Origin: Paenibacillus swuensis
GTDB lineage: Bacteria > Bacillota > Bacilli > Paenibacillales > DY6
Direction: 5' to 3'
Assembly (NCBI RefSeq): GCF_001644605.1
Contig: NZ_CP011388.1
Location: 3,438,501 to 3,502,500, forward strand
Length of the DNA stretch: 64,000 nucleotides
Shown here: positions 18,564 to 26,882 of the stretch, in pieces
How positions within the stretch are numbered: the first letter of the stretch is position 1
Layout of the letters: each line of letters opens with the position of its first letter
Notes under the pieces: generated by a model
What the model was told of the DNA's origin: nothing
The model's input: only the letters and a program-made list of their open reading frames with translations
The model's database searches: none
Position numbers and translations under genes: made by a program

Positions 18564-21500
18564 GTGAACGCGTATTCGCAGGGAAATATATATTCTTTTC
18601 AGACCTTGTTCCAACAGTCGCCAATGGGACTAGCGATTGTCTCGTTAGAAGACTGGCATATGTTCCAAATCAATCAAGCATTATGTTCTATGATTGGTTA
18701 TTCAAGTGACGAATTACTTCACAGTCCGTTCGCGCAATATACGTTTACAGAGGATTGGACTGAGACAATACAAAATAGATTGACAAACTCCGTCTTACGG
18801 CATCCGAAGAACCCGTTGGAGCATGAAGTTCGGCTTATTCACAAAGATGGCCATATCATTTGGATCTGTCTGCATGTTTCGTTGCTGGCTGACCCGGATG
18901 AGAACACTTCCAATGCAAACCAGTTAATTTTGCACATGGAGAATATTACGGATAAGAAAATGATTGAGAATCGTTTACCTGATAATGCTGACCTGAACAC
19001 CCTTTTCCATTACAATGTTCAGGATATTATATCTTACAGCTCACCGGACGGGACGATCTTATATGTCTCACCTTCCGTGAAGAAGGCGTTGGGTTATGAG
19101 CCCCATGAACTTATTGGCAAAAATCGCAAACAATTTTATCATCCCGAACACGTTTCCACGATGATTGATAAAAAAACTTTGTTTTCTGAACAAGGTGAAA
19201 TGTTTGTTCGTAAAGTACGTCACAAAGACGGTCATTATCTGTGGATTGAAACTAAATTTCAAATCATTAGAGATCGTGCAGGGCGAATTGATAAAGTGCT
19301 GACGATCGCAAGGGATGTCACCGAGCGAATCAAGTACGAGAAAACGTTATCCGAAGCGCAGCGTATTGCCCAAATCGGATCTTGGGATTGGGATCTCGTA
19401 AATTCCAAGCTTTCATTTTCCGAGGAGTTAAGACGCATTTTTGGGTATACCTTCCCCGCAGTCGTGGAACAGCCTGATTTATTTATGCGCAGCATTCTCC
19501 CCGAGGATTTGGAATATGTAAGCAATAGTATTTCTGAAACATTATTACATGGGAAAAGCTCTAGCTTAATCTACCGGATTGTATTGCCCGATTCTAGCAT
19601 AAAATTCATTCAAGGGCATTGGCAAGTGACCCAGAACGAACTTGGTGAAGCTATTTATGTCGTTGGTCTAGTGCAAGATATTACAGAGCGTATTTTAATG
19701 GAAGATAAACTTCGAGAGAGAGAACAGAATTACAGATTAATTTCTGAATATTCCATGGACTTCATATCCCGACATAAAGTCGATGAAATGGCAACATTTC
19801 TGTTTGCTTCTCCGGTATGCCAAACGATGCTCGGTTATGAACCCGCGGAAATGATCGGTACGAGCGGATTAGGTTATATTCATCCGGATGACGTGGAAAG
19901 CGTCAAGCTGTTTCTGGATGAAACCTTCTTAGGTAAAGGTGCAGAGTCAGTTACATTCCGTTTCCGAAGGAAAAGCGGGGAATACCTGTGGTTTGAAACC
20001 ACTTGCAGATACACATTTGATGAACTAGGTTCGGTACAGGAAATTATGGCAATTTCCAGGGACATCACAGAACGGAAAATTTATGTGGAAGAAATCGAGA
20101 AGATGAGTTACCAGCATACACTTATATTAAACTCGGTCTCCGAAGGCATATTCGGCGTTGCTCCGAACGGTCAGGGAATGTTTATAAATCCAGCAGGAGC
20201 CGCGATGCTGGGATATAAGCCCGCGGAACTCATTGATACCCACAAACTGGCGTCTATCCAACAGACGAGATCTGACGGATCTCAATATAAAGATGGAGAT
20301 TCCAGAATTCAACGTGCCGTCAGAGATGGACTATTTCTTGAGAAAAGCGAGGCCGTATTCTGGCGTAAGGACGGCTCCAGCTTTCTCGTTAAATATCAAG
20401 TTACCCCTATATTTGACAAAGGAATCCGTAAAGGGGCTGTTATTGTATTCAGTGACATCACCACGGAGAAAGAAATTATTAAGGCTAAGGAGTCGGCTGA
20501 ACAGGCGGATCGGGCGAAGTCTGAATTTCTGGCCATCATGAGCCATGAAATCAGAACACCGATGAATGGGGTCATCGGAATGACGGGTCTGCTGGCGGAA
20601 ACCCAGTTGTCTGAAGAACAACAAAGTTATATAGGTATTATTCAGGAAAGCGGTGACGCGTTACTTCACATTTTGAACGAGATTCTGGATTTCAGCAAAA
20701 TTGAAGCAGGCAAAATGACGCTTACACACGAACCTATAGAACTGTACACTTTACTTTACAGTGTCACGGAACTATTTGCCCCTAAAGCGGCAGATAAGGG
20801 TTTAAGCATTCATTACGAAATGGATAAGGAAATTCCGCCGATCATCATGGGCGATCCTTCCAGACTTCGACAAGTACTTGTGAACTTGGTCGGTAACGCT
20901 ATTAAATTTACAGACAAAGGCTATATTTCGATAAGGGTAAACCGGACTGTATCGGTGGACCCAAGTCGTATCGCTATTCAATTCATTGTGAAAGATACAG
21001 GAATCGGCATTCCAAGTGACAAGAAGGACTTGCTGTTTCATTCCTTCTCCCAACTTCATCCGGCCATCAATCGTAAATATGGAGGGACGGGGCTGGGCCT
21101 TGCTATTTGCAAAAAGCTTGTTGAGCTCATGGGAGGCACAATCGGAGTGGAAAGCGTGGAAGGCGAAGGATCAGAGTTTTACTTTACACTTAGCAGTAAA
21201 CTCTGGGAGAATTTAAACTATGCTGAGACGAATCCAATTTCTAAAGAAATGTTGCCTTCACCGGCTGAGATCTCTCATAGCTCAGGGAAGTTTGGTCCGC
21301 TCCAAATCCTGTTAGCAGAGGACCACCCTGTAAATCGCAAGCTTTTTGTGGCCATCCTTAAGCGGTTGGGATACATGACAGACGTTGTGGTTAACGGTGC
21401 CGAAGCCGTGGAGGCTGCATTGAATAAACAGTATGACCTAATATTTATGGATATCCAAATGCCTGTCATGGATGGATTGGAAGCGACTGCTAATATTAAA

Positions 21501-21671
21501 AAGCAGTTTCCTGTAGGGAGCCTGCCGACTATATGCGCGGTCACGGCTTTCGCCCAAGAAGAAGATCGACAGATGTGTTTGAAGGCCGGTATGAAAGAGT
21601 TTATAAGCAAACCAGTTAAGTTTAATGAAGTGGAGCGAGTCTTGAAGGTCTGTGCACAACATTTGCAATAA
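18564..21671 (+). CDS. Hybrid sensor histidine kinase / response regulator with five PAS domains
   Basis: The cytoplasmic protein has 1035 residues and no membrane helix. PAS-like domains start at about residues 12, 142, 265, 389 and 517; three end in the PAC phrase DIT or DVTER. HisKA (phospho-acceptor His661 in MSHEIRTPMNG) and HATPase_c (NLVGNAIKF, DTGIGIP, GGTGLGLAI) follow. The C-terminal receiver (about 912-1035) has Asp963 in FMDIQMPVMDG and Lys in SKPVK. It should sense internal or diffusible signals and relay phosphate to an unknown partner. There is no DNA-binding output and no cognate regulator beside it. The start is GTG 18564, seven bases after AGGAGG; a TTG at 18558 is too close to that site. 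Confidence 0.92.
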   Translation: MNAYSQGNIYSFQTLFQQSPMGLAIVSLEDWHMFQINQALCSMIGYSSDELLHSPFAQYTFTEDWTETIQNRLTNSVLRHPKNPLEHEVRLIHKDGHIIWICLHVSLLADPDENTSNANQLILHMENITDKKMIENRLPDNADLNTLFHYNVQDIISYSSPDGTILYVSPSVKKALGYEPHELIGKNRKQFYHPEHVSTMIDKKTLFSEQGEMFVRKVRHKDGHYLWIETKFQIIRDRAGRIDKVLTIARDVTERIKYEKTLSEAQRIAQIGSWDWDLVNSKLSFSEELRRIFGYTFPAVVEQPDLFMRSILPEDLEYVSNSISETLLHGKSSSLIYRIVLPDSSIKFIQGHWQVTQNELGEAIYVVGLVQDITERILMEDKLREREQNYRLISEYSMDFISRHKVDEMATFLFASPVCQTMLGYEPAEMIGTSGLGYIHPDDVESVKLFLDETFLGKGAESVTFRFRRKSGEYLWFETTCRYTFDELGSVQEIMAISRDITERKIYVEEIEKMSYQHTLILNSVSEGIFGVAPNGQGMFINPAGAAMLGYKPAELIDTHKLASIQQTRSDGSQYKDGDSRIQRAVRDGLFLEKSEAVFWRKDGSSFLVKYQVTPIFDKGIRKGAVIVFSDITTEKEIIKAKESAEQADRAKSEFLAIMSHEIRTPMNGVIGMTGLLAETQLSEEQQSYIGIIQESGDALLHILNEILDFSKIEAGKMTLTHEPIELYTLLYSVTELFAPKAADKGLSIHYEMDKEIPPIIMGDPSRLRQVLVNLVGNAIKFTDKGYISIRVNRTVSVDPSRIAIQFIVKDTGIGIPSDKKDLLFHSFSQLHPAINRKYGGTGLGLAICKKLVELMGGTIGVESVEGEGSEFYFTLSSKLWENLNYAETNPISKEMLPSPAEISHSSGKFGPLQILLAEDHPVNRKLFVAILKRLGYMTDVVVNGAEAVEAALNKQYDLIFMDIQMPVMDGLEATANIKKQFPVGSLPTICAVTAFAQEEDRQMCLKAGMKEFISKPVKFNEVERVLKVCAQHLQ

Positions 21672-21674
21672 TAA

Positions 21675-21706
21675 AGAAGCCCGGCATGGGTATATGCCGG
21701 GCTTCT
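21675..21706. terminator. Terminator between convergent kinase and pseudouridine synthase genes
   Basis: AGAAGCCCGGCAT (21675-21687) pairs with ATGCCGGGCTTCT (21694-21706), 13 pairs. T tracts are short on both sides, but the placement between converging stops supports it. Confidence 0.7.
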
Positions 21707-21715
21707 CATTTGAGA

Positions 21716-22690
21716 CTATGGCGTAGTTCGAAACGGTCTTAGAAAAATCTTTGGAATGTCCGTGTCAAACCGCATTAATTTACCGGTAGTAGGGTGTGTG
21801 AACGAAAGGATGCGAGCATGTAACCCAAGGCGGCCCAACTCTTTCGTTTTGGCTCCATACTTCTTATCGCCGCTTATGGGATGCCCGATATCTTGCATGT
21901 GCACGCGGATTTGATTTTTTCGGCCTGTTTCGAGATGAACTTCGAGTAAAGTATATTGTTTGTTATACTGCAATCTTTTGTAATGAGTTACGGCATGCTG
22001 TCCGTCGTTTGGGTATGGGCTTGAAAACATTTTCAGTGTTTTGCTCTCTTTAAGCCATGAAGTTATGGTTCCCTCTGTTTTATGTACCAATCCCTCAACC
22101 AATGCCACATAGGATCTCTCTTCTACTGTCTCTTTCCAGGTTTCCTGCAGCCGGTGTTTGACTTCTTCACTTTTTGCAAACAACATGACGCCGGAGGTAT
22201 CCCGGTCCAGACGATGAACAACGTAAATTCGATTGGAGGGATTTTTGCTTTTAACATAGTCTGTTAATTGCCGATAGGCAGTAACTTCCGTTTCCTTATC
22301 CGAAGCAATTGACAAAAGGCCATGATCTTTATGTATAACGATTAGATCTTCATCTTCATGAAGGATGTGGAGTCCTAGCAAGGGGGCCGATTCGACCATT
22401 TTCTCAGTGCTAATGGATACGATGTTTCCCGGATTTAGTTGATGGTTATAGAGTGTGACCGATTTGTTGTTTACTGATATTTGTCCCCGGGCCAGCATGG
22501 ATTTAATGGAATTCCGTCCAGTTCCCGATAAAGCCTGCAACAGAAAAGTCAGTAATTCTGATGGTTCCGTGACGGTGAATTGTTTAACGTTCTTGGAAGA
22601 ATGCGGTTTATTCAGTGGAGGTGTGGATTTCGGCCGGGTCTGAGAATAAGCGGGGACCTTATGATTTCTTGGTTTCTTATGCATGAACAT
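21716..22690 (-). CDS. RluA-family RNA pseudouridine synthase
   Basis: The protein of 324 residues converts specific uridines to pseudouridine in rRNA or tRNA. An extra basic N-terminus is followed by an S4-like RNA-binding domain (about residues 40-105: LLTFLLQALSG, SIKSMLARGQISVNN). The catalytic domain has VVHRLDRDTSGVMLFAK (catalytic Asp) and HVHLETGRKNQIRVHMQDIGHPI near the end. It starts at the ATG behind GAGGAGA; a second ATG two codons on is possible. The target site cannot be assigned. Confidence 0.9.
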   Translation of the reverse strand: MFMHKKPRNHKVPAYSQTRPKSTPPLNKPHSSKNVKQFTVTEPSELLTFLLQALSGTGRNSIKSMLARGQISVNNKSVTLYNHQLNPGNIVSISTEKMVESAPLLGLHILHEDEDLIVIHKDHGLLSIASDKETEVTAYRQLTDYVKSKNPSNRIYVVHRLDRDTSGVMLFAKSEEVKHRLQETWKETVEERSYVALVEGLVHKTEGTITSWLKESKTLKMFSSPYPNDGQHAVTHYKRLQYNKQYTLLEVHLETGRKNQIRVHMQDIGHPISGDKKYGAKTKELGRLGLHARILSFTHPTTGKLMRFDTDIPKIFLRPFRTTP

Positions 22691-22732
22691 GAATCTCCTC
22701 AGTTAAATAATAAATCAACTATACCATGCGGC

Positions 22733-22760
22733 TTGCAAAAAACAAACACACCTGAAGGTG
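22733..22760 (-). terminator. Possible terminator after the SMR gene
   Basis: On the minus strand ACACC-TTCA-GGTGT is followed by GTTTGTTTTTT. The stem has only five pairs. Confidence 0.4.
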
Positions 22761-22768
22761 TACCTCTT

Positions 22769-23089
22769 CTAATGTCCGGATGTAAATTTCAACCCGACAA
22801 TTCCGCCAACGATGACAAGAAGAAATACGATTCGTAACGCATCGCTGGGCTCTTTCAAAAAAACCATCCCGAAAATCACCGTTCCCACAGCCCCAATGCC
22901 CGTCCAAATCGCATAAGCTGTTCCTATGGGAAGAGTACGCGCTGCAAGTGACAAGAAATAAACAGAAACCGCCATGCCGGATACCGTAATAATCGAAGGC
23001 ATAAGACGGGTAAATCCTTGAGTGTATTTTAATCCAACGGCCCAAATGATCTCTAATGCTCCTGCCACCGCTAAATAAATCCAAGCCAT
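22769..23089 (-). CDS. Small multidrug resistance protein, SugE/Gdx (guanidinium exporter) type
   Basis: The 106-residue protein has four membrane helices. Helix 1 carries the essential Glu in AGALEIIWAVGLK. The phrase AYAIWTGIGAVGTVIFG in helix 3 is typical of the SugE/Gdx branch, which exports guanidinium with proton antiport as a dual-topology dimer; the EmrE branch exports drugs. The frame is open further upstream, but ATG 23089 follows AAGGGAG by 11 bases and gives the standard start MAWIYLAVAG. Only one SMR gene is present, consistent with a homodimer. I looked for a guanidine riboswitch upstream and saw none. Confidence 0.88.
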   Translation of the reverse strand: MAWIYLAVAGALEIIWAVGLKYTQGFTRLMPSIITVSGMAVSVYFLSLAARTLPIGTAYAIWTGIGAVGTVIFGMVFLKEPSDALRIVFLLVIVGGIVGLKFTSGH

Positions 23090-23308
23090 AATGGATTCGA
23101 CTCCCTTCTTTCTCGTAACCATAGGTTTTGTTCGGAGGGTTAGGAATATGAAAAGAATTAATATGTAACTGAACCATGATTATCCAAATACATAACATTC
23201 TCCATCATAGCTGGGATTTTATATCCGTTAATTGCCGTGCCGGTCCTTTCGAACATTGAATATACTATAGGGCATTTCAAAAACCTATTTATGAAGGGAT
23301 GCGGGCAC

Positions 23309-23512
23309 ATGAACGGTAACTTAGGTTTATTTGGCGGATTTCTTGTGGGCTTTTTGTTGATGTTTACTCCATTTTCAGCATTGTCGATTTTGGATGGAGG
23401 GGAATGGGGGCTGCAGGAGATTGTTGTGGATGTTATGAGATTGGTCGGCCTGGTTGCTGCAGTATATTTCGGTTTTAAAGTCATGAAATCAGAGTGGAAA
23501 TCCAGTAGATAA
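23309..23512 (+). CDS. Small two-helix membrane protein of unknown function
   Basis: The 67-residue protein starts at ATG 23309, nine bases after AAGGGA, although the frame is open from 23237. Two hydrophobic segments are visible (GLFGGFLVGFLLMFTPFSAL, about 5-25, and VMRLVGLVAAVYFGFKVM, about 40-58), with a basic C-terminus. It is too small for an enzyme. I do not recognise a family. It stands alone, with a bidirectional terminator after it and the tRNA-Val gene on the other strand. Confidence 0.6.
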   Translation: MNGNLGLFGGFLVGFLLMFTPFSALSILDGGEWGLQEIVVDVMRLVGLVAAVYFGFKVMKSEWKSSR

Positions 23513-23553
23513 TCTTAATAAATACCTCTTACATGTGAATGTACAGAAAATAA

Positions 23554-23590
23554 GAGTTAAAAGCCCCATAATTGGGGCTTTTAACTCTTA
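23554..23590. terminator. Bidirectional terminator
   Basis: GAGTTAAAAGCCCC pairs with GGGGCTTTTAACTC around an ATAATT loop. It serves the small membrane gene (+) and the tRNA-Val gene (-). Confidence 0.8.
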
Positions 23591-23609
23591 CTATACTAAC
23601 AACCTATTA

Positions 23610-23682
23610 TGATCTGAACAGGGTTCGAACCTGTGACCCCCACCCTGTCAAGATGGTGCTCTCCCAGCTGAGCTATCAGATC
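23610..23682 (-). tRNA. tRNA-Val (GAC anticodon)
   Basis: The minus strand folds as a 73-base cloverleaf: acceptor GATCTGA / TCAGATC, D-arm TAGCTCAGCTGGGAGAGC, anticodon stem CCATC / GGTGG enclosing TTGACAG (anticodon GAC, reading GUC/GUU), T-arm CAGGTTCGAACCCTG with one mismatch, and discriminator A. CCA is not encoded. The loop and flanks match bacterial tRNA-Val(GAC). tRNA-Asp would need GTC at the anticodon position. Confidence 0.88.
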
Positions 23683-23705
23683 TAATCCAATTGAAGATAA
23701 AATAT

Positions 23706-23734
23706 ATAATATCAACTCTCACGTTCGAAGTCAA
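23706..23734 (-). promoter_or_regulatory. Promoter of tRNA-Val
   Basis: On the minus strand TTGACT, 17 bases, TATTAT, ending 24 bases before the tRNA. Confidence 0.7.
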
Positions 23735-23856
23735 TCTATTTAAAAAACATGAGACTAAAGTCACAAAAAGACATATACTATATTAAATTAGTGTCATATC
23801 TTGGTTGTTTCAATTATAATAGATATACTCTATGGAAAAAGTAGGTATTTTAGACT

Positions 23857-24210
23857 ATGACAACTTTAGATTTACTCATTCGTAAAGTATCAAAAATCGT
23901 TATATTTTCAAATCCTATCTCAACAGGGAATTTATTAGAGCAACGTCCCGGTGATCCCAGATTGCCTATGAAAGCTTACTTTGTCATATTAAAACCGAGT
24001 ACAGACGGCTCAGAAAAGTTTCATGAACTATGGCTGAAGCAGGATGGACAGTTTGCTGTAACCGAAATCGGATATGAAACACAGGTCCGTTTTACACGTA
24101 AGGTCATACAGTCCGAAATTAAATCTTCGGATGTAACAGAACAGTTCAGCCGCTTTGAAATTGAAGAACGATTCAGCAACGTGCTACAGAAGCATAATCA
24201 TAAACGATGA
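23857..24210 (+). CDS. Conserved-looking hypothetical protein (117 aa)
   Basis: I do not recognise a family. The 117-residue protein is soluble, has no signal peptide, and ends in a basic His-rich tail (QKHNHKR). Its middle (KAYFVILKPSTDGSEKFHELWLKQDGQFAVTEIGY) alternates in a way that suggests beta strands. The ribosome binding site is weak (AGTAGG). The next gene begins 19 bases downstream, so the two may form a small operon. Confidence 0.55.
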   Translation: MTTLDLLIRKVSKIVIFSNPISTGNLLEQRPGDPRLPMKAYFVILKPSTDGSEKFHELWLKQDGQFAVTEIGYETQVRFTRKVIQSEIKSSDVTEQFSRFEIEERFSNVLQKHNHKR

Positions 24211-24228
24211 TATAAGGGCGGCATGCAT

Positions 24229-24411
24229 ATGGCTTTTTACATAGCTTATAAAGATACGGTGCTTGGATCAGGCATGACCAAAAAACGAGCGGAGATTAAA
24301 CTGCGGGAGTTGGAAGTGTCATTCGCAGGTTTACATATCATTGAACTCAGTGATAAAGCTTTGAATCGCACAAAAGGTACAAACACGAAACCGTTCAAGG
24401 AACATTCCTGA
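24229..24411 (+). CDS. Small hypothetical protein (60 aa)
   Basis: The start is ATG 24229, seven bases after AAGGGCGG; an ATG two codons earlier is too close. The short protein reads AFYIAYKDTVLGSGMTKKRAEIKLRE and then basic, polar sequence. It has an alpha-beta flavour and no membrane segment. Function is unknown. It follows the 117-residue gene closely, with no terminator between. Confidence 0.5.
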   Translation: MAFYIAYKDTVLGSGMTKKRAEIKLRELEVSFAGLHIIELSDKALNRTKGTNTKPFKEHS

Positions 24412-24477
24412 AACTGCCGTTATTTTCAAAGCATAGAACGCCTTCCAGCTTCCGATGCTAATCCTGAGGTGATTCTG

Positions 24478-24930
24478 ATGAATCGAGGATTAATTGCGGC
24501 ACTGTCCGCTGTAGCCACCGCCCAACTGCTCAAAATTCCAATTCGATACGCCAGAACCGGCCATCTTCACTTAAGTCAGATTGCGACAACAGGGGGGATG
24601 CCTAGTTCCCATTCGGCTGGTGTCTGCGCGTTGATCACGTATATTGGCCTGAAGCGAGGTGTCAAAAGTGTCGATTTTGCCTTGAGCAGTTTATTCGGGG
24701 TGATTGTCATGTATGATGCTATGGGTATACGAAGGCACGCGGGAGAAATCGCGGTAGAAGTGAACGAAATGGATATTCAGCTTGAAAGGCTTGCCAAAGA
24801 ACATCCAGGCATATATCATAAACGGAGAGAACAAGAGCTTAAGGAAATGCTGGGACATTTGCCTGAAGAAGTGGCCGCAGGCGCGGTTGTCGGCGCTGCA
24901 ATCGGAGCATTGACCTACGCGTTGAATTAA
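24478..24930 (+). CDS. Divergent PAP2-family membrane protein (DUF212, YuiD-like)
   Basis: The protein of 150 residues starts at ATG 24478 behind GAGGTGA. It holds the acid-phosphatase-like phrase TTGGMPSSHSAGVCAL (about residues 38-53) and RRHAGE later, plus hydrophobic helices at both ends. This is the pattern of the YuiD/DUF212 family, thought to be membrane phosphatases related to PAP2; the exact substrate is unknown. An acidic, amphipathic stretch lies between the helices. It is followed by the GNAT gene within about 20 bases. Confidence 0.83.
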   Translation: MNRGLIAALSAVATAQLLKIPIRYARTGHLHLSQIATTGGMPSSHSAGVCALITYIGLKRGVKSVDFALSSLFGVIVMYDAMGIRRHAGEIAVEVNEMDIQLERLAKEHPGIYHKRREQELKEMLGHLPEEVAAGAVVGAAIGALTYALN

Positions 24931-24951
24931 CCGTAAGGGGTGCCTGAACAA

Positions 24952-25392
24952 TTGAATACGATTTTTGCCGAAACACAAGCTCAACTTAATGATTGTCTGT
25001 ACGTTCGCACCGAAGTTTTTGTCAAAGAACAAGAAGTGCCAATGGATTTGGAAGTAGACGAATTTGATGTGTTTCCCTTGAATTGTAACCATGTGTTAAT
25101 CAAGGACGGGGAACAACCGATCGGAGCCGCGAGACTTCGGGGATATGAGGGCGGTGCGGCTAAATATCAGCGAATCGCGGTTCTGAAAGAGTATCGTGGT
25201 AAAGGAATCGGTAATCTTTTACTTGAATCTATGGAGCAACGAGCACAGCAAGAGGGATATCGTTCCGCGGTTCTTGATGCACAAGTCCAAGCGATCCCTT
25301 TCTACGAAAAGGCAGGGTTTCATGTAGTTTCCGAGGAAACCTTTTTGGATGCGGGCATTCCCCACGTACGAATGAAGAAAATATTTATTTAA
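24952..25392 (+). CDS. GNAT-family N-acetyltransferase (YjcF-like)
   Basis: The protein has about 146 residues. The acetyl-CoA loop is visible as RIAVLKEYRGKGIGNLLLESME (Q/RxxGxG/A), with VRTEVFVKEQEVPMDLEVDEFD near the start and FYEKAGFHVVSEETFLDAGIPHVRM at the end. These are features of the YjcF/ElaA branch. The acceptor is unknown. The start is probably TTG 24952, 11 bases after AAGGGG. GTG 24940 overlaps that site and is less likely. Confidence 0.83.
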   Translation: MNTIFAETQAQLNDCLYVRTEVFVKEQEVPMDLEVDEFDVFPLNCNHVLIKDGEQPIGAARLRGYEGGAAKYQRIAVLKEYRGKGIGNLLLESMEQRAQQEGYRSAVLDAQVQAIPFYEKAGFHVVSEETFLDAGIPHVRMKKIFI

Positions 25393-25419
25393 AAAAGACC
25401 TCTTTCGAGGTCTTTTTTA
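25391..25419. terminator. Bidirectional terminator
   Basis: GACCTC-TTTC-GAGGTC flanked by A and T runs, between convergent genes. Confidence 0.85.
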
Positions 25420-25424
25420 TTATT

Positions 25425-25661
25425 TTAGAAAAGTGGAAGTTGATCTAGATTGTTAGCTTTTGTTCCATCCGGATTACTTCGCAAATGATCATCGCCATCT
25501 TTTCCTTTAATTACGCTTACATTATTGATCTGTTCCGCTTTGGCCATCAACTGTGCTTCCTTGTAGTCTACCTCGCGTCCGGTCGCAAACTTGAATGCAA
25601 TGATGTCACCCTCATCATTCTTACGAACAGCAACAACTTCTTCCCGTTCAGCTGAGTTCAT
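25425..25661 (-). CDS. DUF3892-type small protein
   Basis: This 78-residue protein of unknown function has the DUF3892 features: VVAVRKNDEGDIIAFKFATGREVDYKEAQLMAK, then NVSVIKGKDGDDHLRSNPDG. Repeating short beta strands are likely. The start is ATG 25661, seven bases after AAGGGAG; the frame is open further up but without a better site. It lies 64 bases downstream of the metallo-hydrolase gene on the same strand and may be cotranscribed with it. Confidence 0.75.
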   Translation of the reverse strand: MNSAEREEVVAVRKNDEGDIIAFKFATGREVDYKEAQLMAKAEQINNVSVIKGKDGDDHLRSNPDGTKANNLDQLPLF

Positions 25662-25724
25662 GATCTCACTCCCTTCCAAGAAAGGTTCCCCCAAAGCGAC
25701 TCCGGTCATACATGTTATATATAT

Positions 25725-26474
25725 TCAGCTTTCTACATTTTCAATTACAATGGTCTTGTGTTGTCGAATAAATCGCATTTCGCCCGTTTTCCCTTCGAAG
25801 TCAGGCATGTTGTCACCGTAATGCATTAAATAAATTTTACGTTGAATGTCTGTCGGCAATGTTAATAATTGATCAATCCCTGCGTGGACGACACCTGGGA
25901 GGCTCAACTGGCAGTCATGAAGTATTGTTCGGCATTTCCGTTCATGATGAACATATTCCAATAATGCTAAATCAAACTGCAAATCTGCACTATAAAACGT
26001 ATGCTCACCTATAAACAATGAATAGGATAGCTTGCCGGGAATATGCTCGGTTTGAGTATACTCAATCGTTAACCCCTCTGTTACCGCGAAAGGTTCCCGT
26101 TCCTTAACTGGATAAACTTCAAAATAACAATCCAAGGATTGAATCCCTTCTTGTTCAAGTCCTGCCCTAAGGGAGTTCTCCCACAATGGATGTAGTAACG
26201 CTTCAGGAACAATAATCTTGGGCTTACGTTCATAAAGAAATTTCATCTGAAATGCAAATTCTTCAAGACCACCGATATGATCAGCGTGTAAATGTGTAAC
26301 AATCACCGCATCGATTTCACCGAACGATTTCCCCATCTTGTGAAGTGCCGCGGGCGCTGTAATCCCACAATCAATCATGATCGTTGCGTCATTTACATAT
26401 AGAAGAGCATTATTATTAAAATAATTTTTGGCAAAAGCACTGCCGGTGCCCATCATTTCAAGTGTTATTCCCAT
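25725..26474 (-). CDS. MBL-fold metallo-hydrolase (RNase Z / phosphodiesterase-like)
   Basis: The 249-residue protein has the metallo-beta-lactamase signature THLHADHIGGLEEF (about residues 60-73) with Asp and His ligands later (SADLQFDLALL, HDCQL, MHYGDNMP). The opening MGTGSAFAKNYFNNNALL resembles RNase Z and cyclic-phosphodiesterase members, but it is shorter than RNase Z and has no exosite arm. Substrate unknown. AAAGGAGG precedes the ATG. Confidence 0.83.
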   Translation of the reverse strand: MGITLEMMGTGSAFAKNYFNNNALLYVNDATIMIDCGITAPAALHKMGKSFGEIDAVIVTHLHADHIGGLEEFAFQMKFLYERKPKIIVPEALLHPLWENSLRAGLEQEGIQSLDCYFEVYPVKEREPFAVTEGLTIEYTQTEHIPGKLSYSLFIGEHTFYSADLQFDLALLEYVHHERKCRTILHDCQLSLPGVVHAGIDQLLTLPTDIQRKIYLMHYGDNMPDFEGKTGEMRFIRQHKTIVIENVES

Positions 26475-26632
26475 GATTTCCTCCTTTGGTTCGTATCACT
26501 TAATTTAACATTTCTTGTGGAGAAATAAAAGAATATCCAACGCGTTGTGAACAGACAAATTAGGCGTCAGCGGAGGACCTACGCCATCCGGAACACATAT
26601 CATAGTTAAGGAACTAGGCTGGAGGGATGGTC

Positions 26633-26845
26633 GTGGTAAAAGGAAAAGGGAAAGCGGCGAAGAAGAAGGAAATGCCTGCAGGGGATAAAAGTATCCACAA
26701 TATGAGAGTCGTCGGTTCGGACACATGCGCGGTTTGTAAAACACAATGCGCCCGGGGACTGAAATACCTTGCCCGGATGAGTGAACCGGGAGTTGTGGGA
26801 AAAGGAGTGCCCTGTATATTAACGAAAGGCAGAGCTTACAAATAA
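26633..26845 (+). CDS. Small basic protein with four Cys (possible metal-binding knuckle)
   Basis: The product has 70 residues. The first 15 are Lys-rich (KGKGKAAKKKEM), followed by DTCAVCKTQCARGLKYLARM and later GVPCILTKGRAYK. The CxxCxxxC pattern and the fourth Cys suggest zinc binding or a redox site. The start is GTG 26633, seven bases after GGAGGG; ATG 26627 directly touches that site. I do not recognise a named family. Confidence 0.6.
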   Translation: MVKGKGKAAKKKEMPAGDKSIHNMRVVGSDTCAVCKTQCARGLKYLARMSEPGVVGKGVPCILTKGRAYK

Positions 26846-26882
26846 TAAAAAAAGAATGGATTCTATTGCGAATCCATTCTTC
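26844..26882 (-). terminator. Terminator of the spo0E-like gene
   Basis: On the minus strand GAATGGATTC-GCAATA-GAATCCATTC is followed by TTTTTTTATTATT. Its stem begins right at the stop codon of the spo0E-like gene. Confidence 0.8.

Noticed and set aside
22719-23198. Open frame of 159 codons on the minus strand overlapping the SMR gene
   Set aside because: The other frame gives a complete four-helix SMR protein with its ribosome site.
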